64,000 nucleotides of DNA from Siderastrea radians (lineage: Eukaryota; Cnidaria; Anthozoa; Scleractinia; Rhizangiidae), in the NCBI GenBank assembly GCA_964017195.1, contig OZ024890.1, positions 19,052,701 to 19,116,700 on the forward strand, given 5' to 3'. The translations under genes were made by a program, and so were the position numbers. Positions 49,001-53,300 of this stretch are shown in pieces. Every line of letters begins with the position of its first letter. Positions within the stretch are counted from its first letter, which is position 1. Below the pieces are notes generated by a model, which worked only from the letters and a program-made list of their open reading frames with translations, searched no databases and was not told the DNA's origin.

Positions 49001-50378
49001 TGAGATGAAGCCCTAACGAAGCTTTGCAAAGCCTAGGCCAAATCCAGGCCTGGAGTGCTAAACACATCTGGTATGAGACCCTAACTTTCATTTTATCCCA
49101 CAGCATTTCCCACTGTACCGCAAAACAGAAGTAATCTGTACAGGTGTTGATGCTCCACCTCCAAAGGAAAAACAAATCACCAATAGAGAAAAATGGGAAG
49201 TAGTCTCCAAGGAGATGTCAGACAAGCTCCTGTCACTGATCAGACCACGACTGGTGCTGAGTGGCCACACCCATCATGGCTGCTATGTGGTACATGAAGA
49301 TGGCACACCAGAGATGACAATACCATCATTTAGTTGGAGAAATAGAGATAATCCAAGTTTTGTGCTGGTAAGTTCATCAAATAAAGAAGGTATTGTGGCA
49401 TTGCTTGGGCGTTACAGAACACAGAAATAGAATGGAATAATCGGAATGGTACTAGAGTGAATTGGAATGTACTGGATCATTCCGCTGTTATTCTGATGTC
49501 GTTCTGTTTCTTTTCACTACATTCTGTTATATTCAGGTCATTCCTGTACATTTTGTTTTTGTGTTTAGTAACTCACTTCTTGGCTCCAGTTGTTTGGAGA
49601 GCAAATAACTTAAATTTGTAAACTGGATGAATCCCTCTCCAGCAGATTAATAAGGGTTGCTCTAAGGCAATCTACGGATTTTTTCAATTTACCTTTCCAC
49701 CTTTGGGCTTCAATGGCAGTTCAAACGTGTTCTTTCTTTAGTCAAGAAACCATGCTCCACATTGCCTATTTTCACCCAGCTGTAAATATTAAAAGGTGCT
49801 GAAGAACTATCAGAAAAACCAAAAAAATGCCGGGGGTAGGCTGAATCCCTCGCTTTCTGGTTCATCTAATAAATTGCATCTCCCGGGAGTCCCAGTAGTC
49901 TGTGCAATGTGTATGATTGTGAAGATGTTTGCTTTAAAACTCTTAAACTCAGCGCACGTAACTAACTTTGTAGTTTTTTTTTTTAAAGTTTTGACGCGTG
50001 GAACTTTTTTAGTTACGTCTTAACCACTGCGGAAGCGGCAGTAGCGTCAAAACGTCTGTATTTTTTTTCGAACTATATTAGCGCACGTATCAAAAACTCT
50101 CAAGTTCTTGGGTGTGTGCTTGTTCACTTTTGCAAGTTTGCTGATTCAACGTTTGATTCAAACTTTGCTGATTCCACTTTCTCTTTCCCTTGCAGAGCGT
50201 CATTACGCCAGAGAAGTATGCCCTGTCTAAATGTTTTATTCCTCAAGAGAGTACAGTAATTACTGTGTACGTTATTGCTGGACTGGTGTTTGTTCTGATG
50301 AACTTTAGGTTTACTTATGTTTACTTCAAAACTCGTAGAAGGTGCAGACAAATCACATTCGAATGTTGTGTTAGATAA
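22079..50378 (+). CDS. MPPE1: Metallophosphoesterase 1 (post-GPI attachment to proteins factor 5)
   Basis: Six exons join in frame: 22079-22423, 24983-25086, 27877-27963, 47902-48100, 49104-49367 and 50196-50378, giving 393 residues, close to the human protein (396). An N-terminal transmembrane segment follows a short basic N-terminus. The dinuclear-metal site motifs are in order: [25 protein letters not shown] and [23 protein letters not shown] precedes a C-terminal membrane helix. The family enzyme removes an ethanolamine-phosphate side group from the second mannose of GPI anchors at ER exit sites, promoting export of GPI-anchored proteins. All metal ligands are present and junctions are canonical. 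Intron 3 (27964-47901, 19.9 kb) contains the viral element in antisense orientation. Confidence 0.95.
24187..24646. mobile_element. MITE with TACCRGTCA ends (MPPE1 intron 1)
   Basis: The left end TACCAGTCAAATCGAACCTT is mirrored by the complement of GTTTCAATATGACCGGTA at the right. Both ends have CCCGGG-type inner blocks similar in style to copies A and B, but the terminal sequence differs, so it is a separate family. Confidence 0.7.
25717..25831. mobile_element. Small foldback element (MPPE1 intron 2)
   Basis: AAATAAACCCCTTCCTGG...GGTATATCGGAGG is complementary to CCTCCAATATACC...CAGAAGGAGTTTATTT, leaving a short loop. No coding content. Confidence 0.7.
26051..27420. mobile_element. Probable palindromic-ended MITE (MPPE1 intron 2)
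   Basis: A strong hairpin at 26051-26196 (CGAGGGCCGTACTGGGGAAT against ATTCCCCAGTACGGTCCCGA) is followed by TTTATTATATGGC, whose complement GCCATATAATAA occurs at about 27410. This suggests one element of about 1.37 kb with a terminal hairpin. Extent is inferred; the interior has no recognisable protein. Confidence 0.45.
28070..28180. repeat. Inverted repeat (MPPE1 intron 3)
   Basis: AACAATATTATTC...GTGAATATTGTG pairs with CACAATATTCAC...GAATAATTGTTT around a CCCAGGG centre. It is probably a small foldback element just left of the viral insertion. Confidence 0.6.
28304..28447. promoter_or_regulatory. Enhancer-like cluster at the viral left end (DR1 x3, ETS/CRE x3, E-box, E2F)
   Basis: In order: three AGGTCA half-sites at 28307, 28314 and 28321 spaced by one base (overlapping DR1 elements, the RXR/HNF4-type arrangement); CCGGAAGTGACGTC at 28367 and 28389 and CCGGAAGTGA at 28411 (ETS core fused to a CRE/ATF site, the last lacking the CRE half); CACGTG at 28427-28432; and TTTGGCGCGGGAAA at 28434-28447, matching the E2F consensus. 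Motifs are read directly; binding is inferred. No viral gene reads rightward from here, so this may be part of a terminal or origin region. Confidence 0.6.
28594..29255 (-). CDS. Basic viral core protein, spliced (two coding exons)
   Basis: The coding exons are 29255-29181 (25 codons from ATG) and 28887-28594 (98 codons with stop). They join in phase 0 through a GTAAGC donor at 29180-29175 and a CTTTTTTCCACAG acceptor ending at 28888. The 122-residue product has a Lys/Ser-rich N-terminus, [10 protein letters not shown], an Ala/Gly-rich hydrophobic stretch (about 20 residues), then [10 protein letters not shown] and a basic tail. That layout resembles small DNA-condensing or membrane-active core peptides of adenovirus-like virions; function is inferred. 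Both QRGG motifs could be cut by the viral protease. It is one of the few viral genes without an internal break. Upstream non-coding leader exons are listed separately. Confidence 0.72.
29595..29695 (-). other. Viral leader exon 3 (duplicate of the coding first exon)
   Basis: It is bounded by the TTTCCACAG acceptor ending at 29696 and the GTAAGT donor at 29594-29589. It has the same ATG (29663) and the same N-terminal codons as the coding exon at 29181-29295, but runs into an in-frame TAA just before its donor. If included it would be a leader with a short upstream ORF rather than coding sequence. Confidence 0.6.
29988..30130 (-). other. Viral leader exon 2
   Basis: The acceptor TTTTTTTCACAG ends at 30131 and the donor GTAAGT is at 29987-29982. 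The exon includes a diverged copy of the ATGAC-start region with an early stop, then a GATGTTTTGAAAACAGCG block shared with the other leader exons. Confidence 0.55.
30164..30218 (-). promoter_or_regulatory. Promoter and leader exon 1 of the core-protein transcript
   Basis: The minus strand has a TATA box GCTATATAAGC at 30218-30208. Initiation about 30 bp downstream would make a short first exon ending at 30164 before a GGTAAGG donor (30163-30158). Confidence 0.6.
30264..30357. repeat. 19-bp minisatellite, five copies
   Basis: The unit GGCCATGGTCAAGGTCCAA is repeated head-to-tail with almost no divergence. It sits upstream of the leader promoter, between it and an upstream partial leader duplicate. 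Near-identity implies recent expansion. Confidence 0.95.
30470..30670 (-). repeat. Partial duplicate of leader exon 2 region
   Basis: This segment repeats about 29940-30135, including the exon 2 acceptor (ending at 30655) and donor (30533-30528), so it defines an alternative exon at 30534-30654. It lies upstream of the TATA box at 30210, so use would need a further upstream promoter, which I do not see. Confidence 0.65.
30796..31374 (-). CDS. Exonuclease-like (RNase H fold) viral protein, tentative
   Basis: An intact 192-residue frame with a TATA box (AGTATAAAAC, 31420-31411) upstream. The N-terminal [18 protein letters not shown], central VHGLAFDD and VAYKGG, and a C-terminal CGHH...C cluster recall a family of exonuclease-like proteins in animal genomes and mobile DNA, in which the first motif is usually D-x-E-G-F. 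Here that first acidic residue appears replaced (LGFEG), so catalysis is doubtful. The resemblance is from memory and needs a profile search. It is the first minus-strand gene to the right of the leader array. Confidence 0.5.
   Translation of the reverse strand: MQTTESLHKVCLLLGFEGFYIQNKYYCRELGWSAVKEGACGNIKYRMPMTLKQIKGRDRWNVAYVTGCVHGLAFDDDPTEEAKPYTCFEQDVQDLYHKYKTDDQPLVAYKGGRAVYETLKKLGIDAINLEHWGCKKIQSLIDPDTEPPEEDCGHHERGYCATVKCVTFREWLEWAKQQENLHSILGNNDFWD
31529..32734 (-). pseudogene. Viral repeat protein, two 1-nt frameshifts
   Basis: The probable start is the ATG at 32734, which overlaps the stop of the upstream gene as ATGA. The protein contains two related units of about 130 residues: each has a variant of SFREAVxRxETM, a charged helix, an (A/R)IVDRNI(D/E)(A/E)IK motif, YGE(E/D)D, and a Pro-rich end after Q(L)E(K/R)(L/M)FP. 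The first frameshift is in a run of seven A (minus strand) at 31822-31816; a second is near 31680; the frame then closes at 31529. Function unknown; it has an alpha-helical, scaffold-like composition. The frame also extends upstream of 32734, but that part overlaps the neighbouring gene and I do not count it. Confidence 0.65.
32731..33331 (-). pseudogene. Conserved Polinton-type accessory/structural protein, N-terminal frameshift
   Basis: The ATG at 33331 is put out of frame by a run of six C on the minus strand (33325-33320); after it the frame is open to the TGA at 32731-32733. The product would be about 200 residues: a basic N-terminus ([20 protein letters not shown]), a hydrophobic [16 protein letters not shown] segment, and a C-terminal domain with [20 protein letters not shown] that resembles a small conserved protein of Polintons/adintoviruses. 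A TATA box (TCTATAAAAG) lies near 33372. Function unknown; membrane or core association is inferred from composition. Confidence 0.65.
33370..33972 (-). pseudogene. Basic Gly-Gly-motif core-like protein, one internal stop
   Basis: From ATG 33972 the frame is open for 36 codons, meets TGA at 33864-33862, then continues in the same frame for about 160 codons. It is highly basic ([33 protein letters not shown]), with a hydrophobic [17 protein letters not shown] segment and a C-terminal HRMPPQ repeat. QRGG, QKGG motifs suggest protease processing. A virion core or minor protein is inferred. Confidence 0.65.
33999..34358 (-). pseudogene. Small basic viral protein with Gly-rich hydrophobic tail, one internal stop
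   Basis: A 120-codon frame starts at ATG 34358 ([16 protein letters not shown]) immediately after the ATPase frame closes at 34363. It has one TGA at 34286-34284 and ends at 33999. The second half is Arg/Lys rich, then has an Ala/Gly hydrophobic run ([16 protein letters not shown]). This resembles amphipathic core or membrane-active peptides of adenovirus-like particles; inferred only. Confidence 0.6.
34363..35052 (-). pseudogene. Genome-packaging ATPase (FtsK/HerA-A32 type), two internal stops
   Basis: A 230-codon frame has Walker [10 protein letters not shown] at residues 18-26 and, just after the first stop, Walker B MLILDDL. It carries TAG at 34785-34783 and TAA at 34572-34570, with coding quality continuing in the same frame through both. 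Length and motif spacing fit the short packaging ATPases of Polintons and adintoviruses, which drive DNA into the capsid. It follows the protease and major capsid genes, as in related elements. Confidence 0.8.
35156..35689 (-). pseudogene. Adenain-type cysteine protease, one internal stop
   Basis: From ATG 35689 the frame runs 24 codons, meets TAA at 35617-35615, then continues for about 150 codons. The catalytic pattern is clear: GQHWVGL (His), EFFDSY (Asp), and [11 protein letters not shown] (Cys nucleophile), in the order His-Asp/Glu-Cys typical of the adenovirus/Polinton maturation protease. In the family this enzyme cuts precursor capsid and core proteins at Gly-Gly-type sites, and such sites abound in neighbouring genes. 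Confidence 0.85.
35703..37088 (-). CDS. Major capsid protein (F54H12.2-like double jelly-roll, hexon-like)
   Basis: An intact 461-residue frame. The first half has the signature of the F54H12.2-like family that represents Polinton/adintovirus major capsid proteins: GPVNNF at 89-94, YRQYFETLL at 121-129 and [10 protein letters not shown] shortly after. Trimers of this protein are expected to form the icosahedral shell. A TATA box (GCATATAAAGGAG) lies at 37148-37137 with an initiator-like TTTTTCACAG about 30 bp downstream. It is one of the few fully open viral genes. It is convergent with no other gene; the protease follows 14 bp downstream. Confidence 0.87.
   Translation of the reverse strand: MDITTLSLKEDRGPYNYRPQRPINVTEYKWQFQDIKPLTTSSTPLQIRIDDRPYPFCPREMELHLKVKFKLADAKAPAYHNTTTQFIIGPVNNFGYSCIRQVRCKVNNAETESASGVNLAYRQYFETLLESDPWDEMSKLKRQGWYRDVAGQMEKWGGKLDDAASQNASGIARQQNLVNTTGEYEFNVTPIPSNFTQIEQNVPPNTKVEFDIEFNSPEFALMARKYKDDGTGQAATSSNKVSFEVLVSQCFIRVFYRVPRESIVKYMEEQVEATSVVNPLTFPFRRMHCDNYQLPANQTQIDLNDVFRGRALRLFWMVLVEDERYQGHFGKNPFNFTRMNGLSVECTANGVPVPKASLNLTHKYEIYDLLLNASGKNKRDAYLLDPDTFDEGFFIVPFDLTAVQDGGESSTPLLHMLVDIRLRFSSGNPTLQALFFYNTDEHLLEVDNRGTVQGPIPLGSV
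37154..37726 (-). CDS. Basic Gly-Gly-motif viral core/precursor protein
   Basis: An open frame of 190 residues starts at ATG 37726, overlapping the end of the penton-like gene. It is rich in Lys/Arg ([29 protein letters not shown]) and contains three QKGG motifs plus YQEGG. Two QKGGFLG units are each followed by a short amphipathic segment. It looks like a polyprotein of small core peptides separated by protease sites. A 13-A tract near 37700 (minus strand) makes the local frame uncertain. Confidence 0.6.
   Translation of the reverse strand: MKKKHPPGKKKKKKKTTQKGGVQPLPSWLEQLGAGGNTYRAGTDPYQEGGILPLLASLFSQQRGMGKQKGGFLGPIIEPIGDLIKMGIQKKAVQHGRGAGRQKGGFLGITELMKKAAQRGRGASGSKKKKKRSKYITGSSVLDPQTTLNRLFRRAGQRPIGVLPGVISGPQVGMGRRRRPRRSHCFQGLP
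37638..39335 (-). CDS. Penton/minor-capsid-like protein (distal part)
   Basis: The frame is open from about 39335 (after a TAG) to 37638, about 565 codons, but lacks a good ATG at its start. Its middle has a family pattern VTLxSxxxxDVFPNNxxxEF...[18 protein letters not shown], seen near the N-terminus of Polinton penton-like proteins. The C-terminus is acidic/basic with QAGG and YQEGG motifs. Because the upstream frame (39224-40251) overlaps and has a related motif, the two may be one about 870-residue protein separated by a frameshift near 39310-39330. Confidence 0.65.
   Translation of the reverse strand, partial: PLYSSHARGIAPRFGEPGTGPGLQAAPLKSARFAHGLDKVVGASLVTGHLQVLPNLQTPLGEDIVLSNVDFSKCYVELDIVELSVTGGRQRHVLGTVPLPSQTYGQTCAYYPQHLDFRTLAAPTHHLNQLQVHLRNADNRGIPFYTGLVGLSPYFHRGPTPASLTSLGMSFQGVRRVTLESKAQKDVFPNNHPAEFCLRLPEMWKLDSSWEVGLVQLLLPHTWHNILDRQVQFRVHYNSTFNVWAYLPAGAYVTVQDVVEGWMGVMEANTPQNDRASFLSLKVELDGKGFYTWTFPDAEFSVYMPGWLARVLGYLEWETWNVPFYYRSNQRHPTVEITQRDANGRPTEVELTRSHTMAKHSQTSVWATISKNSFQNIYVHCDIIEPVYIGSQMAKVILTHGVNTKKQLLEDVYIPHLIFYPLSQLQFRDIKIDVRDNLGRPIPFQGGEVTATLYFRRRALPSLRTMVMKKRFALHNWVDVSPPFQAGGQTYKEGTPPYQEGGWSPRWALAGQGAASVGKDMMCQAAKRFRQSFCQKDEEEAPPRKKKKEEEDNSERGRATFAVLA
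39224..40251 (-). pseudogene. Penton/minor-capsid-like protein (proximal part), frameshifted
   Basis: The ATG at 40251 ([17 protein letters not shown]) overlaps the end of the integrase. The frame closes near 40145, and coding continues one frame over as [19 protein letters not shown] to about 39310. The N-terminus fits the pattern DFxLYLxS...L...WxVALxxLxYxHS, the same motif as in the distal part, suggesting two jelly-roll-type modules. It would decorate capsid vertices if the assignment is right. Confidence 0.6.
40244..41388 (-). pseudogene. Retroviral-type (rve) integrase with chromo-like C-terminus, broken
   Basis: The frame from ATG 41388 has the catalytic triad D90 (WQADL), D155 (QTDQGKEF) and E189 (AVVERFNR), with 33 residues between the last two. 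A TGA at 40566-40564 interrupts it, after which an SH3/chromo-like region ([19 protein letters not shown]) continues to a TAG at about 40378. A palindrome at 40327-40363 then shifts the frame, and the final chromodomain-like segment ([15 protein letters not shown]) ends at TGA 40246-40244. Family role: inserts the viral DNA into the host chromosome. The catalytic core itself is intact. Confidence 0.85.
40327..40363. repeat. Perfect 17-bp-arm palindrome inside the integrase 3' region
   Basis: GCTTAAATACAAGGGAC, a 3-base loop CAC, then the exact reverse complement. It coincides with a change of reading frame in the integrase C-terminus, so it is likely an inverted duplication rather than a functional hairpin. 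Confidence 0.85.
41404..42042 (-). CDS. SLATT-like two-helix membrane protein
   Basis: An intact frame of 212 residues (possible internal start at 42012 gives 202). After [12 protein letters not shown] two adjacent hydrophobic helices ([17 protein letters not shown] and [13 protein letters not shown]) are followed by a helical region with [20 protein letters not shown]. This layout resembles SLATT-type domains with a tandem transmembrane pair. Such proteins are recurrent in Polinton-like elements, but the function is not known. It directly follows the integrase start. Confidence 0.5.
   Translation of the reverse strand: MIPSFPKRRTMTSWTPVSLLEGTHLETAAVEPDLLYELDALYAFYHSQWWCYRQRYFHFKWLHASLNALALVVTAVGMVVGSLMEDSLWVTCLAALEVALKGWNDFKKYPIKMDMCHFAFTTYAKTLTELRNYVRGLPFDEDTFLVKMQTLDDTITDFAPPVPDAYTQKYRARFKHVPVAGDSVDQGHLRAPPRLNATRVSLLEKKQAYKKP
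42048..42485 (-). pseudogene. Unknown viral protein, one internal stop
   Basis: From ATG 42485 ([17 protein letters not shown]) a helical 67-residue segment meets TAA at 42284-42282 and continues in frame for 77 codons with [13 protein letters not shown], a Lys-rich stretch ([12 protein letters not shown]) and a Pro/Ser/Glu tail. A TATA-like CCTATAAAAAC lies near 42555. I do not recognise a family. Confidence 0.5.
42486..42986 (-). other. Gap with a possible gene remnant
   Basis: An open minus-strand stretch of about 79 codons (about 43016-42780) reads plausibly (with [13 protein letters not shown] and CKTRLTDD) but has no ATG. It may be the end of a broken gene or a spliced exon. The rest is AT-rich with no feature I can name. 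Confidence 0.3.
42987..43721 (-). CDS. GRF zinc-finger protein with Pro-rich linker
   Basis: The ATG at 43721 fits the TATA box (CCTATAAAATAGCG, 43772-43759) better than an upstream in-frame ATG at 43757. The 244-residue product has a basic [13 protein letters not shown] patch, a long poly-Pro linker, a Cys/His cluster (CPMH...C...C...CGLFCH) and a C-terminal GRF-type finger: [14 protein letters not shown], then PNRPYFTCK and [11 protein letters not shown] fingers bind single-stranded DNA or RNA in repair and transcription factors. A nucleic-acid role in replication or expression is inferred. No internal break. Confidence 0.65.
   Translation of the reverse strand: MATKRPLQQLEEMVTALPPAPTEKKSKKDKKIKIKKPPQVDPSSPPPPPPPPVPSTPTTTTLSPPPVPPPPPPLINMDDLFNGDNILNLLNPPAASYQVQLPPTKQACQSVVCPMHQTDLTCFQAQTTGDTYIKCQEKKCGLFCHQDQIATYLKIINEKLHPDYLKRTLVCDCEEPVVLRISRSQANPNRPYFTCKETPEDQCPFFQWADKPLKPKNEKNKDKTRPSKDTRTVFNELKLSVIVV
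43832..44422 (-). CDS. Unknown viral protein
   Basis: An intact frame; the ATG at 44422 ([16 protein letters not shown]) is preferred over 44455 because a TATATA element lies at about 44470. The product (196 residues) has a basic N-terminus and a helical, Trp-rich remainder ([44 protein letters not shown]). I recognise no family. It is divergently arranged with the plus-strand gene at 44536. Confidence 0.5.
   Translation of the reverse strand: MKRRFRAWTHVFGKSKRNTRPPFKMESPFTATGNIDYGTRFYQEVVECQWKRCWIVAILKYIHRHVHDLEPPVQPIYSEEALLHMHHINEAIKEGLRHLSLDLVYQSWRNLLTQYHMDVPCWQPNDIEFIMHITSPDIVTEQILEEIVSFRRQFSTFTYELLGFTHEDVDNIFGWSRATLRQRGWVGIDIPDGPER
44463..44508. promoter_or_regulatory. Divergent viral promoter region
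   Basis: TGTATATAAAGG at 44465 and TCTATAAAAAAGG at 44499 are two TATA boxes between the divergent genes at 44422 (-) and 44536 (+). This marks the switch point between the minus-strand structural block and the plus-strand module. Confidence 0.6.
44536..44907 (+). CDS. Helical protein with C-terminal membrane segment, possible death-fold
   Basis: An intact 123-residue frame 30 bp after a TATA box. The first about 85 residues read as a six-helix bundle ([51 protein letters not shown]), with spacing and the final 'xxYRDLRQW' helix reminiscent of DED/CARD-type death-fold domains. It ends with a hydrophobic [19 protein letters not shown] segment that could anchor in a membrane. The fold idea is inference from pattern only; it could equally be an unrelated helical protein. 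Confidence 0.4.
   Translation: MMALTRVTKECLWRLVMRSAGISADRFDDLEKTADPRQVLLDLIAEKRQEGNDFTPYFIAYMEGMRHYLPPQDYRDLRQWVFNTMSHVIPTYKTLFSMLLSGLAGCVLDVVWRYGQTAVTFGT
45060..45605 (+). CDS. Protein resembling the N-terminal domain of Polinton/adintovirus DNA polymerase B
   Basis: An intact 181-residue frame. The segments [34 protein letters not shown] and [20 protein letters not shown] match, from memory, a domain found at the N-terminus of polymerase proteins of this lineage in animals. Here it ends with its own stop, 3 bp into the next gene (ATGA overlap at 45602). No polymerase catalytic motifs follow within the element, so it is either a truncated polymerase or a free-standing version of the domain. 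An origin- or DNA-binding role is inferred. Confidence 0.55.
   Translation: MASNTESDDDLNEYMERWEQQRGALGRRGHYQFRRVKFRERQAKRYGITRTSYHLRVENPPESFPEGHGNIVRAFEEGLADVIEDLTESMPDHDRIQIYLSSNRFQSAHTSANVTVGDWRDPLSGARRILHQISKMLNSNENFEVDDSLQLDVTHITMPEPASPQDSYGYKQHIPYGSHQS
45602..45931 (+). CDS. Coiled-coil and Cys4 zinc-finger protein
   Basis: 109 residues starting inside the stop of the preceding gene. An N-terminal Gln/His-rich coiled coil (about residues 8-47) is followed by [20 protein letters not shown], a CxxC-x14-CxxC zinc-binding motif, then a Ser-rich tail. No family recognised. The start overlap suggests translational coupling or reinitiation. Confidence 0.5.
   Translation: MNLPALITSLQTANRQIDDLQDTIHHWQIKYHQLYHQYFQLQQQLWCKSCRSTFEIEQDIELCASCSHRLQKLDNLQSPSSSSCPQVTTTSTVEEPSALMNTQWKPILH
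45850..46125 (+). CDS. Possible SLOG-like Rossmann fragment
   Basis: An ATG at 45850 begins [20 protein letters not shown], whose YSGGAxGxDxxA motif is like the nucleotide-binding loop of the SLOG/DprA-type Rossmann family. The frame closes after 91 residues, shorter than a full domain, and overlaps the previous gene by 82 bp. It may be truncated by decay. A nucleotide-binding role is speculative. Confidence 0.4.
   Translation: MPTSDYHIYSGGAIGIDEYAMETYPPLKQVHFQEYVVSFKYKYNQSPSIMKTSPLIDDRSDHVTPFTIKRQQLKANLHSIHLRRKERHNRP
46048..46058 (+). promoter_or_regulatory. TATA box for the gene at 46181
   Basis: ACTATAAAAAG about 125 bp upstream of the first in-frame ATG at 46181; the reading frame is open from about 46085. 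Confidence 0.45.
46181..46585 (+). CDS. Unknown charged helical viral protein
   Basis: An intact 134-residue frame, strongly helical and charged ([45 protein letters not shown]). Open sequence upstream of the ATG also reads well ([15 protein letters not shown]), so the true start could be upstream with a lost ATG or a non-ATG start. No family recognised. Confidence 0.5.
   Translation: MLELVKRGLDAGFDLEDIAEHYKDKVQQEASSIVINDDHSQLKQQIQKDLDNVAIIDRTNTIVFPLELAGQIYQPTNKNKYMDYILEKRLERRQKVNKLRESVLEHNMDQITEHVKSILSHDKEEEEAFTQQFK
46724..46912 (+). CDS. Small unknown viral ORF
   Basis: 62 residues ([18 protein letters not shown]...), overlapping the start of the next gene by 20 bp. The codon pattern is similar to its neighbours, but the size gives little support. 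Confidence 0.3.
   Translation: MYFPVRKTIFDTIDIDIQTINDQPAPFKQGITVITLQFSRKSQRNALASFISSNQSHGRPHQ
46893..47592 (+). pseudogene. Cysteine-rich zinc-binding viral protein, frameshift in A10
   Basis: An ATG at 46893 ([17 protein letters not shown]) opens a frame that is shifted at a run of ten A (47010-47019). The continuation carries about 190 residues with [14 protein letters not shown] and a C-terminal cluster [27 protein letters not shown]. Repeated CxxC pairs suggest two zinc sites, as in RING- or zinc-ribbon-like proteins; the family is not identified. A single homopolymer slip separates the halves, which could be mutation or assembly error. Confidence 0.55.
47576..47667. repeat. GTATACAGGG-type repeats at the viral right end
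   Basis: A 29-bp unit (TACCCTGTATACTCTAGTGC...) occurs at 47576 and 47639, with shorter TTGTATACCCTG variants between. The repeats begin at the last codons of the last viral gene and end close to the host intron sequence, so they mark the right border region. Confidence 0.75.
48655..48955 (+). mobile_element. tRNA-derived SINE
   Basis: The 5' part has pol III promoter boxes: GGTGTAGTGGTCAGCGCG (A box) and GGTTCGAGGCC (B box) in a tRNA-like context. The body includes GTGTATAAATGGGTACC, GGACTAGCATCCCATCCAG and CAGTTGCTTCATGCTACG, the sort of conserved central/3' domain shared by several aquatic-animal SINEs. It lies in MPPE1 intron 4. A short diverged relative may occur near 49740-49800. Confidence 0.75.
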
Positions 50379-53300
50379 CATTTCTTGAAATTTATTTACA
50401 ACTTCCGCGTGAATGAACCGTGAACGATTTTAAAAAAATCGCGCGAAATTGTATTGGATTCGGGTTTGTGATGCCCGGCAGTTAACCCTTTAAGCCCCAG
50501 TAGTGATAAGCATCTAATTTCTCCTAACAGTATTACTACTTGATCAAACACACAGGTCGTGAGAAGAAAGGAAATGATCACCAATGGAAAAATGTCTTGA
50601 TTTTTAATCAAACTCTCCCCACTAGTAACATAAGAAATATAAGGAGAATAGTGAGGAGAATATGAATGTTAATATTGGGGCTTAAAGGGCTAATAGCATG
50701 CATGACAGGTGCTAAAAAGGAAAGAATGGGGAAGTTAGCAAGTGCGAGACGCGAGCGTGGAACGGAAAAGGAAAGGAAAAGGTAGCCCTTTCCTTCTTCC
50801 TCTCGCGCATGCGTCTCGTGCTTCACCCTTGCGAATAATTGCCCCCTTTTCGTCCGCTTTCGACGCCTGCCACGCAGGCTGGGCAGTTAATCAAACAGTG
50901 ACAGACCGACAGACAGACAGACAGCCTTTATTTCAGCACGATTAAAAATTGAAGCTCTGCAGCTTGTGGGGTCGTGCAAAATAATAAAAACTAATAAAAA
51001 CAAAAATTAAACTTTATAAAAATATATATACACAGTAAAATCCTCGCACCCTTGATCCTATTTTAAAATTCCCTACATATAATTAAAATCCGTACATCGA
51101 AAATTGGCCGTTACTGAAATCTCCTTAAAAGTAAACTCCTTGAAAGTATCGATCGAGCGGATTTTCTTTGCCAGGTCCTTATAGTACGTATCCGCGAAGT
51201 CCTTGTCCTGGGCAATAATAGCATTCCACAGTGAAGGCAGAAGAGGTTAAATTTCGATCAAGCCGATTGATTTAAAACTTTTAGTAGTTTGTATTGTTTC
51301 TTTTTTCACTGTCGAATCAAATTTTTATAGCAATTTTTATTGAAATTTGACAGCAGCCAATATTTATATTTTGAATTCGATGCAGGCGAGCGGAAAGTGC
51401 ATAAGCACTTAGCAGCGCACAATTGTAAGGTTTACAAACCTGTAAAAGAACATAATTTTATAACAATAATATATTGATTGAAAAAAAAAATCTGCGAGTC
51501 GTAATTGTTTTAAGTAACAAAACCATTGAGTGTTCAATGTGCTGTTTGGATGAGGCTAGACTTGCTCGAATTCGCGTGTCCCGTTGGTTAGGGAGGACGC
51601 GCGCGGTTCGCGGGCGTGAATCAAAGAGGCGCCTGGTTCTGCGGAACCGGTGACTAGTATCACCTGCAAGAGCAAGCCCAGGGGACGCGTGTATTTGTTT
51701 GTTTGTTGAAGCCTTCCGTCTTTTTTATTTTTAGAAAGACATCTGTTAAAGAAAAACGAAAGTGCAAAGTAAACAAAGGGGCATTCAATGGAGAGTAGGG
51801 TTTTATTAGTTTGTTTACAATGAGCTGAAATAGCGCAAAACAGAGACTCGACTACAGGCTTTAATTATGCCCCATGATTGCCCGATTTTTATTGATCTAC
51901 TACTGAGCAGTAGATGCTGGAAGCGAGACTCTGGCATTGCGAGTGCTTTTTCAAAAACAGTCGGAAAACAGTGGCTTGTGTGCTGACATTTATTTCCTTT
52001 CGGCGCGAAAACAGTCAGAACTGCACGCAAGCTGTCGGAAGAGGTTTGTTTTCAAGAAATCAGCATCGAAAGCGTACGTGATAGGCTGAACTTGTGATCA
52101 GATGGCTTTTTAGGTTATGACAAACCGCTGTCATTTGTTGCGACCGAATGCCAAGCAGTAGCCATAACCGACTTTCCATTTCTAAGAATAAAACAATTAC
52201 AACGAAAAAAAACTATTATCTGATAAAAAGCGTAATAACAAGTGATTATCATCTGTTTTCTATGAACAACGTAAAACTTCACACATTGAAATTTACTTTA
52301 ATTTTTAATGTTAGGGTCGTTAACAGAGAACATTGGACCGGGGATCAATGAATCGAAACGAAGATCACAATGCGTAAAAATCCGGATCACAATTTGCCAC
52401 AACGTTCTTGGGTTCAGAATCAGAATTTTGTGTAACAATGAACTCAGTGATGAAAATATACCTTGTCAACCTTTTAGTATTTTTATTCCGTGACTTGGTT
52501 AGTTTTAGTTTAATGAAAAATGTTAAATAATCCGCAAAGGTTGCGCATGACTTTGAGCAGAAGCACGATGTGTAGCCTACGAATAGAGCCGCCTGTCGTC
52601 GCTTCCAGCCGCTAGGGGAGTTCGCTTGAGGCCGGGAGCGACGAAAGGCCGCTGTATTCGCAAGCTTCTTGATGTGTTTCTGCTGCGTATTCAGTCCTGT
52701 GAGTTGTTCCTGAATCATAATCCAGATAAACTGAAAAAAGAAAGAATTATAATAATCTGCATAATGACGACTCCTGCTGTGTTTTTGCACTTTGGCGATG
52801 AACTTATGATACTAAACAGTTTTAGCTGCAAATGAGCACGGTAATAAACACGCCCATGAATATTGAAGAATTTTTTTTGCATAAGAACGGCTCGTTACGA
52901 CGTTATCGGGATAAGGATCCTGAAAATGTGTAGATATCTGGCAATCAAAGGTATCTGATTATCAATGGGAATCTGATTCTGTAATTATTTTTCGTTTTCA
53001 CATGGTATTGATAGACCTGTGTGACACAGCCATTTCTTGTCTCGTTTTGTTCATTATAAGGATTCAAAGTTTAACTTAATTCACCTGCGTGGCAGGTACC
53101 GATAGGGGAGGGGAAAAGGGCAATTAGTTTAGCTTGATCTTTTCCAACTCGCCATGAGTCTTCTTGTCTGAATAAACGCCTCATGCAGAGGATGAGGCGC
53201 CGGAGGTCTCTGCAAAAATACGTAACAGCTGGTGCAGACTTCGATTTCGATTGCTTAAACCCTTTCACTCCCAAGAGTGCCTAAAATCGAAATTCAAGAC